Assembly (NCBI RefSeq): GCF_000152745.1
Contig: NZ_CH672428.1
Span: forward strand, 2,385,425-2,449,424
Reading direction: 5' to 3'
DNA length: 64,000 nt
From: Oceanicaulis sp. HTCC2633
GTDB taxonomy: Bacteria > Pseudomonadota > Alphaproteobacteria > Caulobacterales > Maricaulaceae
Shown here: piece by piece, positions 1-8,428 of the stretch
Position numbering within the stretch: position 1 is the stretch's first letter
Layout: each line of letters opens with the position of its first letter
Notes under the pieces: generated by a model
The model's input: the letters and a program-made list of their open reading frames with translations, nothing else
Databases searched by the model: none
What the model was told of the DNA's origin: nothing
Program-made: the position numbers and the translations under genes

Positions 1-100
1 CTCGGGCCAGCGGATCGCCGACCTGCGCACCGAAGAGCCGGATCTTGAGGATGTCTTCCTGGCGCTGACCTATCAGGCGGACGCGAAACAAAGCGCCTGA
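1..100 (+). CDS. ABC transporter ATP-binding protein, C-terminal end (partial)
   Basis: Only the last 32 codons are present, ending at TGA 98-100. They contain EPDLEDVFLALT, the tail typical of drug- or export-type ABC ATPases (CcmA/NatA-like families end with LEDVFLxLT). The Walker motifs lie outside the window, so the substrate cannot be inferred. No permease gene follows on this side, so any partner is probably upstream. Confidence 0.7.
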   Translation, partial: SGQRIADLRTEEPDLEDVFLALTYQADAKQSA

Positions 101-161
101 TCCGCGATTGCGCACATCGAAAAGTGAAGCCATTTCGCGTTAACCGCGTTAGTCTGGCGTC

Positions 162-458
162 ATGTCCAGATTCTTCACCCGCCTTCTCGCGCTGATCCTG
201 TCCGGCGCCTTGCTGATCGTCCTTCTGGCCGTCCTGCTCCAGATCAAGCCGGTTGGATTGCCGGGCTGGGGGGTGTTCGCGGCCCTCGCTGCGGGCGCTG
301 TTCTGGCGCCTTGGGCGTTGTACAAGTTCCTGATGCGCGGCACGCGTCCGAAGGTGACCCCGCGCGACGCCGCCGGCGCGGGCATTGCGGTGGGCATGGG
401 GCTCGAACATGAGCGTCAGCGTCGGGATGAGGACGATGCGGATCTCGATCTCGACTAG
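162..458 (+). CDS. Small two-helix membrane protein
   Basis: A 98-residue protein that I do not recognise as a named family. Two hydrophobic helices are visible, at about residues 6-27 and 35-55, separated by a short KPVGLPGWG turn. A basic stretch (KFLMRGTRPK) follows, then a charged tail ending in acidic residues (DEDDADLDLD). The basic residues suggest the tail is cytoplasmic. The ATG at 162 has no strong ribosome binding site. The gene starts 61 bases after the ABC ATPase gene on the same strand and could be co-transcribed with it. Confidence 0.6.
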   Translation: MSRFFTRLLALILSGALLIVLLAVLLQIKPVGLPGWGVFAALAAGAVLAPWALYKFLMRGTRPKVTPRDAAGAGIAVGMGLEHERQRRDEDDADLDLD

Positions 459-611
459 TCGTCGGCCACGATGCCGATTTGGCTGATCGCGCTCAATTTC
501 CGGGCTTGAAGAACTGCGAAAAAGAGTCCCCGCCAGTGCAACCAAACTGCAGGGCGTCAATAATTTCTTTTACATTTTAATGCCTTAGCTCTCTTTCGAG
601 TCGATCAAAAT

Positions 612-649
612 ATCCCCTTATTGGGGATTTTCATGCCCCTAATTAAACT
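612..649 (+). promoter_or_regulatory. AT-rich promoter region with a 17-bp inverted repeat
   Basis: The non-coding gap 459-703 holds an AT-rich island at about 540-655. Within it ATCCCC (612-617) and GGGGAT (623-628) form an inverted repeat around TTATT. A weak promoter can be drawn with TTGGGG (621-626), a 17-base spacer and TAAACT (644-649), which would place the repeat over the -35 element. Seen directly: the repeat and the composition. Inferred: a role in controlling the downstream surface protein. Confidence 0.35.
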
Positions 650-703
650 ATAGGCTGTGCGCGCCAGCATCAGACAGGGCGCGCTGTGCGCGTTGGGGGA
701 ACC

Positions 704-3556
704 ATGACCAGCAAACTGATTTTGTCCGTGAAGGGGCTTGTGCTTTTCGCATGGCTTTCGCTCTTCAGCGCCACGGCGCTCGCTCAGGATCTGGGGTCAT
801 CCCAAAGCATTGATTTTAACGCTGCGGGCTTTCCCGATCCGGCGCTGTTACTTGGCAAGCCCTATGCGAATTCAGGGTTCACCTTTGACTATTCCGGTAA
901 TCTCTACGGTCTTGACGAGAGTGATGCGCGGCAAGGAAAGCTGTGGGTTCAAAGCGCCACTCAAGATGAAACTTTCACTATCGATTACAGTGGAGACAAT
1001 TTTGATCTGAATTCGTTCATCCTCGTGAACGGATTTTCGACATACAACATTACGGTCAGGGGGTATGACGCCAGCAATTCTGTTGTGGAGACGCAATCCT
1101 TTTCAGTCCCCTCAGGAACGCAAACCATCAGCCTGACCAATTCTGGTTTTAACAACGTAAGATACGTCATCATTACCGCCACCTCGGCCAACGGATTTGA
1201 TGGCAGTTTCTTCGACGATTTCGCGGTCGCTCCTCCCACTGTTCCCGACGTGACCGCACCGCGTGTCACCTCCATTGTACGTCAGACGCCGGCGACAGCG
1301 ATCACCAGCGTGGACTCACTGGTCTTCCGGGTCACCTTTGACGAGGCGGTGCAGAATGTCTCGAGTGCTGATTTCACGGTTACGGGCGTTAGCGGCGCTG
1401 CACTCGGCGTATCTGGCAGTTCAGCCGTCTATGACATTACCGTGTCTGGCGGTGATACGGCCAGCTATACGGGTACGGTCAGCCTCGGTTTTAGAGGCAC
1501 GCAAGACATCGCTGATACCCCGGCAGGCAATACGCTCGTCAACACCACGCCGACGGGCGCCAATGAGAGCTATACGCTGGACAACACAGCGCCCGCCGCG
1601 CCATCCACGCCGGATCTGGACGCGGGGTCTGATACGGGCTCCAGCAACACCGACAACATCACCAATGATACGACGCCGACCTTCACCGGTACGGCGGAGG
1701 CCAATGCCACAGTAACGGTATCCTCCACCCTCAGCGGTCCACTGGGCAGCACCACGGCGGATGGCTCCGGCAACTGGAGCTATACGTCAGGGGTTCTGGC
1801 TGAGGGCGCGCATACGATCACTGCGACGGCCACGGACGCCGCCAGCAATGTGTCTGCCGCGTCCAGCGCGCTGTCGATCACGATCGACACCACAGCGCCG
1901 GATATCACTTCGATCACCCGACTCTCGCCCACCGGGCAGACGATCAGCGCGTCGGCGGCGAATGCGGCTTTCCGGGTGACATATTCCGAGGCGATCGCCG
2001 GTTCCAGCCAGGCGGACTATGCGTTCCAGAATGTGTCGGGGACGGCGGCGGGCTCGGTATCAAGCTATGGAACCAGCAGCCCGACCCTGATCAATGTGCA
2101 GCTCGGAACCTTGTCGGGCGATGGGGATTTCTCCATCACCCTGAATGGCGGGCATGGCATCACCGACATTGCCGGCAACGCGCTCTCCAGCACGACGCCG
2201 ACCGGCGTGCGTGAAGTGTTCACCCGGGACGGCACGGCGCCGTCGACCACCTCGTTCGTGCGCACCACCCCCGCCGGCGCGACCACGTCTTCGGATTCCC
2301 TGGTGTTCACCGCCAATTACTCCGAATCCGTGAGCGGCGTGGACACCTCCGATTTTGCGGTCACCGGGACGACGGCGACGGTTCAGAGCGTGTCGGCCGC
2401 CAGCGGAACCAGCATCGCCATCACCGTGTCTGGCGGCGATCTCGCCAGCTATAACGGGACTGTGGGGCTCAACTACGCCGCCGCGCCCACCATTACGGAT
2501 GCGGCCGGCAACGCCCTGCCCAACACCGAGCCCGCCACGGACGAGACCTACACCCTCGATAACACGGCGCCGGCGGGCTATTCGGTGACGCTGGATGACG
2601 ATCCGGTGAATGCGGGGAACCAGACCGCGACCAGTTTCACCTTTGCCGGGGCTGAAGTCGCTGCCAACTACAACTATACGATTTCTTCGTCTGGCGGCGG
2701 CGCGAACGTGACCGGGTCGGGGACGATCTCCACGGCGACGGATCAGATTTCGGGCATTGATGTCAGTGGCCTGGGTGACGGCACGCTGACGCTGTCCGTC
2801 ACGCTGACTGATGGCGCGGGCAATGCGGGTTCGGCGGCGACGGACACCGCGACCAAGGAGGCCCAGCCGCCGCAGGTGAACTCCATCGTGGTGGCGGGCT
2901 CGCCCGCCGGCAATGCGACCAGTGTGGACTTCACGGTGACCTTCTCGGAGGCCGCCCAGAACATTTCGACCGATGACTTCTCGCTGACCACGACCGGCAC
3001 CGCGACCGGGACGATCGCGTCCGTCTCTTCGGCGACCGGAACCACGGTCACCGTAACCGTGAACACCATCAGCGGCGACGGCACGATCCGGCTTGATCTT
3101 GATGCGGCCACCAATATCCAGGATGCAGTGGGCAATAGCGGCCCGAACGCCTACACGTCCGGCGCGACGCATACCGTCGACAATACGGCGCCCGCCGCCT
3201 TCAACGTGGCGTTCCAGGCCGGTCTGATCACGCAGGCCAACGAAACCTCGAACGATATCCGGTTCACGACTGCCGAGACCGGGACGACCTACGCCTATTC
3301 GATCAGCTCTTCGGGCGGGGGCACGCCGGTGACCGGCACGGGAACCATCACCACGGCGACGCAGGACGTGACCGTCAACGTGTCGAGCCTGCCGGACGGC
3401 ACGCTGACCCTGACCGCGACCCTGACGGACGGTGCCGGCAACGTCACCAATCAGAGCTCGGCGGATACGGTTTCCAAGGCCACGGCCGTGCCCGGCTTTT
3501 CCATGGCGTTCGCCCCGACTTCGGTGCTGACCGGCGGAACCTCGACGGCGACCTAA
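704..3556 (+). CDS. Giant Ig-repeat surface protein, N-terminal part ending at an in-frame TAA
   Basis: A 950-residue product if started at ATG 704, preferred over GTG 686 because GGGGGA stands just before it and the protein then begins with a good signal peptide (cleavage expected at ALA|QD, residues 25-29). Residues 30-180 form a beta-rich module that I do not recognise. Bacterial Ig-like modules follow, their borders marked by six D-x-TAP motifs (DVTAPRV, DNTAPAAP, DTTAPDI, DGTAPST, DNTAPAGY, DNTAPAAF). The reading frame stops at TAA 3554-3556 but continues in the same frame as the next entry, so this is the first part of one gene of about 2,360 codons. As it stands the product would be exported to the periplasm without the barrel that anchors it. 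Confidence 0.75.
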   Translation: MTSKLILSVKGLVLFAWLSLFSATALAQDLGSSQSIDFNAAGFPDPALLLGKPYANSGFTFDYSGNLYGLDESDARQGKLWVQSATQDETFTIDYSGDNFDLNSFILVNGFSTYNITVRGYDASNSVVETQSFSVPSGTQTISLTNSGFNNVRYVIITATSANGFDGSFFDDFAVAPPTVPDVTAPRVTSIVRQTPATAITSVDSLVFRVTFDEAVQNVSSADFTVTGVSGAALGVSGSSAVYDITVSGGDTASYTGTVSLGFRGTQDIADTPAGNTLVNTTPTGANESYTLDNTAPAAPSTPDLDAGSDTGSSNTDNITNDTTPTFTGTAEANATVTVSSTLSGPLGSTTADGSGNWSYTSGVLAEGAHTITATATDAASNVSAASSALSITIDTTAPDITSITRLSPTGQTISASAANAAFRVTYSEAIAGSSQADYAFQNVSGTAAGSVSSYGTSSPTLINVQLGTLSGDGDFSITLNGGHGITDIAGNALSSTTPTGVREVFTRDGTAPSTTSFVRTTPAGATTSSDSLVFTANYSESVSGVDTSDFAVTGTTATVQSVSAASGTSIAITVSGGDLASYNGTVGLNYAAAPTITDAAGNALPNTEPATDETYTLDNTAPAGYSVTLDDDPVNAGNQTATSFTFAGAEVAANYNYTISSSGGGANVTGSGTISTATDQISGIDVSGLGDGTLTLSVTLTDGAGNAGSAATDTATKEAQPPQVNSIVVAGSPAGNATSVDFTVTFSEAAQNISTDDFSLTTTGTATGTIASVSSATGTTVTVTVNTISGDGTIRLDLDAATNIQDAVGNSGPNAYTSGATHTVDNTAPAAFNVAFQAGLITQANETSNDIRFTTAETGTTYAYSISSSGGGTPVTGTGTITTATQDVTVNVSSLPDGTLTLTATLTDGAGNVTNQSSADTVSKATAVPGFSMAFAPTSVLTGGTSTAT

Positions 3557-3580
3557 ACCATCGACAACTCCGCGATCGGC

Positions 3581-6500
3581 GTGGCCGCCACCTCGCTTGA
3601 TTTCAGCAACAACCTGCCGGCCGGCGTGACAGTGGCGACCACGCCAAACGCCAGCACCACCTGTACGGGGGGCACGCTGACGGCGACCAATGGCGCGAAC
3701 TCGCTGGCCTATACAGGCGGCACCGTTTCGGCCGGCGCGAGCTGTACGGTGTCGGTGGATGTCACCGCCAGCACGACCGGCGCCAAGGCGAACACAACGG
3801 GTAATCTGACCTCCAATCTGGGCAATTCAGGCACGGCGTCCGCCACCCTGACCGTGACCCAGCCCTCGCTGAGCGTTGATGACCCCAGCGTTCTGGAAGG
3901 CGATGCCGGCACGGCGACCCTGACCTTTACCGTGACGATGGCGCCGGCCTCGTCCCAGACCATCACGGTGGATTACGCCACATCGGACGGGACGGCGACG
4001 GCGGGAAGCGATTACACCGCGGCCACGGGCACGCTGACCTTCAACCCGTCCGTCACCACCCAGACCGTGTCCGTGACCGTCACCAGCGATGCGACGATCG
4101 AGCCTGACGAAACGGTGATCCTGACGCTCTCCAAGCCGTCGAACGCGACGATCGGGGACGCCACCGGGACCGGCACCATCACCACCGATGATGTGGCGCC
4201 GACGGATTTCACCGCGCCGACCCTGGATCTGGTCAGCCGGGCGTCACCCACCGATGAACGCACCAATGTGAACGCCCTGACCTGGGTGCTGGAGTTCAGC
4301 GAAGCGGTCCGGCGTGTGGATGTGACCGATTTCGCGGTGACCGGCTCGACGGCTTCCGTAAGCGCCATCTCCGGTTCGGGGAGGGTCTATCAGGTCACGG
4401 TGAGCGGCGGCGACCTGTCCGATTACGACGGCGTGGTGGGGCTTGAGCTGCCCAACCCGACCATTGTCGACCTGGCCGGCAATGATCTTGACGGCGGCGC
4501 GCCGTCGAGCGCCGAGACCTATCTTCTGGACAATACCGGCCCGGTTGCGACCCTCAGTTCGGATCTGACCGGCGACGCCAGTGAGCCCTTCACGGTGACG
4601 GTCGCGTTTGATGAACCCGCGACGGGTCTTCAGCTGTCCGACTTCGTGCTGACCAACGCCAGCGTGAACGCCTTGCGGACGGTGTCCGAAACGGAGTTCA
4701 CCGTCGAGATCACCCCGGGCGGCCGTGGCGAGCTGACCGTGTCACTGGCGGCTGGGGCAGTGACGGATGCGCTGGGCAATGAGAGCCTCGCATCGGACAC
4801 CCTGACCTTCGAGACCGACACATCGGGTCCCGGCCTGTCCGGAATCCAGAGCGGCGTGGGCTCGGTGACGGCGCTGGATATTGTCTACTGGAACGTCACC
4901 TTCTCTGAAGAGGTGACCGGGGTGACGCGAGATGTCTTCTCGCTCTCCGGGGGCACGAATGCGAATCTGTCTGTTTCAGGCTCGGGCGCGTCCTATCAGG
5001 TCACGGCGTCCGGAGGATCGCTGGCGGATTTTGACGGCGTCATCGCCCTGTCGATTTCTGACCCGGATGCGATCCTGGACCTTTCCGGCAATGCCTATGA
5101 AGGCGGCGCGCCCAGCGGCCCGGATCAATCCCAGATCCGGATCGACAACACTGCTCCGGTCGCGACCCTGAGTTCGGAAAAGGCGTCTGTGGGCGCAGCC
5201 GTGACTGTCACGGTCCGTTTCAGCGAGGATGTGAGGCGGTTCGGCCGCACGGGCGTCACGCTCACCAATGCCAGCCTGGAAGAGCTGACCGAAGTCAGCC
5301 CCTCCGAATACACGCTGGTTCTGGCGGCCCAGAGCAACAGCCCGGTCTCGGTCCAGGTGAAGGCGGGCAGCGTGATCGACGCGGCCGGCAATGCCAATCC
5401 CGCAAGTTCGACCCTGACCCTTGCCGCAGATGGCGAGGCGCCCGTGCTGCGCAATGTCGTGGCGGGTACGGATCTGCGCACGGCCGACGATACGCTGAGC
5501 TGGACTGTCGAGTTTGATGAGGATGTGACGGGCGTTGACGCCTCGGGCTTCACTCTGGCCGGCGCGAGCGGCGTGAGCCTCTCCGTTTCAGGCTCAGGCC
5601 GGACCTATGCGGTGACAGCGAGCGGCGGAAACTTGGCCGATCTCGACGGCGAGGTCCAGCTGCAGCTCGTGACGCCGTCCTCGATCGTGGATGTCTGGGG
5701 AAATGCGTTCGCGGGCGAAGGTCCGACGAACACCGATGAATCGCGCATCGAGCTCGACAATTCCGGTCCGGCAGCCACCCTGACCGCATTGAGCGACGAG
5801 GTTGTCGGCCCCTTCACGCTGACGATCGCCTTTGATGAGGACGTGACCGATCTGGCGCTGTCTGATCTTGCCGTGACCAATGGCGAGGCCAGCAATCTGA
5901 GCCGCATCGACACCCGGAGCTTCAGGGTTGCGATCCAGCCCCAGACCTTTGGCGTCATCACCATGACGGTTGCGGCGGGCGCGGTTGAGGACCTGCTGGG
6001 CAATCCCAGCGATGCGGGCGAACTGAGCGTCGAGGCGGTCAGCCAGCAAGACGAGATCGATGTCGAGGTCAATATCGATGTCACCTCGCCTGTGGGCGCC
6101 CAGGTGCAGAGTTCGGTCAGCAATCCCGGCGTTACCGACGTGCGCTTCAGCGCCAGTGCAGACGTAGGCTGGCTCACCGTCACTCCGGCCCAGGGCGTCA
6201 TTCCGGCCGGCGCATCCGTTGAGTTCACGGTCACCGTGAACGATCAGGCGGCGGCTCTGGAAGCGGGCGATTATACGGGCACGGTGACCGTGGTCCGTGA
6301 AGGCGTCTTCGGTGGCGCGAGCGCGGGACGCGCGGGCGTTCAGGCGGTTCAGGAAACCGTGCTGGCGCGCATTCCCGTGAACCTGATGCTGGTCAGCCAG
6401 AAAGGCTCGCTGCAGATTGTCTCGACCACGCCGTCAGGCGTCTCCGGCGATGCGGACTTCACCTATGCCTCCAGCCTGTCCCAGTTTGACGGACTGACCC

Positions 6501-7792
6501 TGACGACCGTGAACGGCTATGCGCAATCGACTTCAGTCGAGCTCAACAGCGCACAGGTCAGCCTTCAGCAGACGTCGCCGGCCGGATGGCGCGTCGAGTC
6601 CATCAGCTGCGCGGGTGATCTCGATGGAGGCTCGCAGGTGGATCTCGCGACGGGCACGATCCAGATCGACCTGGATCCGGAAGAGAACCTGGTCTGCACT
6701 TTCGAGAATGTGAGAGATGAAGCAGCGGTGCAGCTGGCCACCCAGCGGGCGATCCGCAACTTCATGCTGCGCCGGGCGGATCGTCTGATTGACGCCGCGC
6801 CGGACCTGTCCACGCGTTTGAGCGCGCGGGAGTCCATGGGCGCAGGGCAGTATGCGGCCAATGTCGATCAGGGGCGCTACACCATGTCCCTGACCGCCTC
6901 TCTGGCCGGGGCTCGCAACCAGGCCAAGGCGCGTCATTCCGATGCGCCAGGCATGCCGTCCTCCATGCGTGACGATGTGGGCCGCCTGGACGTGTGGCTG
7001 TCGGCTGAACTGTCAGGCGTTTCGGACAACCGGGCCGGTGAACGCGCGGAAAGCGATTTCGGTGTGGCGCAACTGGGCCTCGACTGGGCCGTGTCGGACG
7101 CACTGTTGGTCGGCGCCATGGTCCAGATGGACTGGATGGACGAGACCGCTCAGGAGGTCTTTGAAGAGGCGGGTGCGATCACGGGCGCCCGTGTCGACGG
7201 CGAAGGCTGGATGGCGGGCCCGTACGTGGTCTGGCGCGTGGCGGACAGCGTCATCCTTGACGGTCTCGCCCTCTATGGAACGAGCTCCAACACCGTCAAT
7301 CCGCTCGGCCTTTACGAGGATGAGTTCGAGACGGATCGCTGGATGCTCCAGGCCAACCTGACCGGTGAGTATGGACACGGCGCATTCCTGGTGCGTCCGC
7401 AAGCCACGCTGACCCATTTCGAGGAAACCCAGGACGGCTATACAGACAGCCTGGGCTTTGTCATTCCGAGCCAGAGCATCGCGCTGGGCCGCCTTGCGGC
7501 AGGTCCGGAACTGGTCTGGCGTCAGGAACGCGCGTCGGGCGCGCGTTGGGAGCTGCGTTCCAAGCTTCGGGCCGTTTGGGATTATCAGCCGGCAGAGCTT
7601 CTGAGCGAGACCGGGGCGTTCATGAACAGCGAGTCCGATCTGCGCGCCGATGGTGAGCTCGGCGTCGCCGCCACGCTGAGCAATGGCGCGGTGTTCGAGC
7701 TGTCGGTCGGCGTGTCCGGCATCGGGCAGGAGGATTTCGAGGCCAACTCGGCGCGCTTCCAGCTGCGCTATCCGCTGAGCCTGGGGCAATAG
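3581..7792 (+). CDS. Giant Ig-repeat surface protein, C-terminal part with Calx-beta and autotransporter barrel
   Basis: 1,403 residues, in the same frame as 704-3556 and separated from it only by TAA 3554-3556. GTG 3581 is merely the first start codon after that stop; no ribosome binding site or signal peptide precedes it, so independent expression is doubtful. Visible domains are a DUF11-like module (1-90, SLDFSNNLPAG), a Calx-beta domain (about 96-205), six more Ig-like modules with D-x-x-x/GP borders, a BACON-like region around 860-930, and from about residue 1090 to the end an autotransporter-type beta-barrel rich in aromatic alternating strands. Known for the architecture: the barrel inserts in the outer membrane and the repeats project outside. 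A pseudogene, stop readthrough or a sequencing error are the alternatives. Confidence 0.7.
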   Translation: MAATSLDFSNNLPAGVTVATTPNASTTCTGGTLTATNGANSLAYTGGTVSAGASCTVSVDVTASTTGAKANTTGNLTSNLGNSGTASATLTVTQPSLSVDDPSVLEGDAGTATLTFTVTMAPASSQTITVDYATSDGTATAGSDYTAATGTLTFNPSVTTQTVSVTVTSDATIEPDETVILTLSKPSNATIGDATGTGTITTDDVAPTDFTAPTLDLVSRASPTDERTNVNALTWVLEFSEAVRRVDVTDFAVTGSTASVSAISGSGRVYQVTVSGGDLSDYDGVVGLELPNPTIVDLAGNDLDGGAPSSAETYLLDNTGPVATLSSDLTGDASEPFTVTVAFDEPATGLQLSDFVLTNASVNALRTVSETEFTVEITPGGRGELTVSLAAGAVTDALGNESLASDTLTFETDTSGPGLSGIQSGVGSVTALDIVYWNVTFSEEVTGVTRDVFSLSGGTNANLSVSGSGASYQVTASGGSLADFDGVIALSISDPDAILDLSGNAYEGGAPSGPDQSQIRIDNTAPVATLSSEKASVGAAVTVTVRFSEDVRRFGRTGVTLTNASLEELTEVSPSEYTLVLAAQSNSPVSVQVKAGSVIDAAGNANPASSTLTLAADGEAPVLRNVVAGTDLRTADDTLSWTVEFDEDVTGVDASGFTLAGASGVSLSVSGSGRTYAVTASGGNLADLDGEVQLQLVTPSSIVDVWGNAFAGEGPTNTDESRIELDNSGPAATLTALSDEVVGPFTLTIAFDEDVTDLALSDLAVTNGEASNLSRIDTRSFRVAIQPQTFGVITMTVAAGAVEDLLGNPSDAGELSVEAVSQQDEIDVEVNIDVTSPVGAQVQSSVSNPGVTDVRFSASADVGWLTVTPAQGVIPAGASVEFTVTVNDQAAALEAGDYTGTVTVVREGVFGGASAGRAGVQAVQETVLARIPVNLMLVSQKGSLQIVSTTPSGVSGDADFTYASSLSQFDGLTLTTVNGYAQSTSVELNSAQVSLQQTSPAGWRVESISCAGDLDGGSQVDLATGTIQIDLDPEENLVCTFENVRDEAAVQLATQRAIRNFMLRRADRLIDAAPDLSTRLSARESMGAGQYAANVDQGRYTMSLTASLAGARNQAKARHSDAPGMPSSMRDDVGRLDVWLSAELSGVSDNRAGERAESDFGVAQLGLDWAVSDALLVGAMVQMDWMDETAQEVFEEAGAITGARVDGEGWMAGPYVVWRVADSVILDGLALYGTSSNTVNPLGLYEDEFETDRWMLQANLTGEYGHGAFLVRPQATLTHFEETQDGYTDSLGFVIPSQSIALGRLAAGPELVWRQERASGARWELRSKLRAVWDYQPAELLSETGAFMNSESDLRADGELGVAATLSNGAVFELSVGVSGIGQEDFEANSARFQLRYPLSLGQ

Positions 7793-7815
7793 CCGCCTTG
7801 CGGCGAACAGCAAGA

Positions 7816-7842
7816 GGGCGGGCCCTGGGGCCCGCCCTTTTT
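7816..7842 (+). terminator. Rho-independent terminator after the surface protein gene
   Basis: A perfect 10-base stem, GGGCGGGCCC (7816-7825) and GGGCCCGCCC (7828-7837), is followed directly by five T. It lies 24 bases after the stop codon and before the convergent lrp gene. A strong terminator here suggests the interrupted gene was a transcribed unit. Confidence 0.9.
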
Positions 7843-7859
7843 CGTGGCGCATTCTCGCT

Positions 7860-8318
7860 TCAGAGCGGCAGCTCGGTCGTGTTCTTGAGCGCTTCCATGG
7901 CGAAGGAGGCCGACACGTCAGACAGCGGTGCGATGGAGATCAGGCGCTTGTAGACTGCGTCATAGTCGGAAATCTCGGGCAGCATGATCTTCAGAAGATA
8001 ATCCACATCCCCGCCCATGCGGTAGAACTCCACCACTTCGGGCATGCGCCGGACGCCTTTTGAAAACGCGTCCAGCCAGTCTGCATCGTGGCGACTGGTC
8101 TTGATGAATATGAACAGGGTGGTCTTCAGCCCCAGGGCGTCGGGATCCAGCAAGGTGACCTGTTTGTGGATCACCCCCTCTTCGGTCAGGCGCCGGATCC
8201 GGCGGGCGGTGGGCGTGGCGCTCAACCCGATGGCGTCCGCATAGTCCTGGACTGTCCGGTTCGCGTCTTCCTGCATCAGGCGCAGGAGTTTCTTGTCGTA
8301 GTCGTCAAGCGTCGCCAT
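7860..8318 (-). CDS. Lrp/AsnC-family transcriptional regulator
   Basis: 152 residues. The N-terminal winged helix-turn-helix (about 1-60; YADAIGLSATPTARRIRRLTEEGVI) is followed by the effector-binding RAM domain (about 65-150), both of normal size for the family. ATG 8318 is chosen over an upstream start because AAAGGGG stands seven to ten bases before it and the longer version adds a non-homologous tail. Lrp proteins bind DNA as octamers or dimers and respond to amino acids. The gene is divergent from a cysteine-desulfurase-like enzyme, and the gap holds repeated boxes, so it probably controls that gene in response to an amino acid; cysteine is a guess from the neighbour. Confidence 0.92.
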   Translation of the reverse strand: MATLDDYDKKLLRLMQEDANRTVQDYADAIGLSATPTARRIRRLTEEGVIHKQVTLLDPDALGLKTTLFIFIKTSRHDADWLDAFSKGVRRMPEVVEFYRMGGDVDYLLKIMLPEISDYDAVYKRLISIAPLSDVSASFAMEALKNTTELPL

Positions 8319-8351
8319 TTTGGCCCCTTTGAGTGTTTTTCTCCAGGATTC

Positions 8352-8398
8352 CGCCAATATAAGGGCGAAATTGGCGATTATCACTCCCGAAATTGGCG
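8352..8398. promoter_or_regulatory. Candidate Lrp operator: two CGAAATTGGCG direct repeats plus an inverted half-site
   Basis: The box CGAAATTGGCG occurs at 8366-8376 and again at 8388-8398, exactly 22 bases apart (about two helical turns). CGCCAAT at 8352-8358 is the inverted form of ATTGGCG. The boxes lie between the divergent starts at 8318 and 8429. Regularly phased repeats of this kind are usual for Lrp-family proteins. The repeats are seen; the protein that binds them is inferred. Confidence 0.6.
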
Positions 8399-8428
8399 TT
8401 TGATGGGGGCAGTAGAAAGGCCCCTGGA

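Noticed and set aside
2060-3172. Long open frame on the minus strand inside the adhesin gene
   Set aside because: Antisense to Ig-repeat coding sequence; composed of Arg, Gly and His runs with no domain. A shadow of GC-rich repeats.
3581-7792. Treating the second adhesin part as an independent secreted gene
   Set aside because: GTG 3581 has no ribosome binding site and no signal peptide follows; the frame is continuous with the first part.
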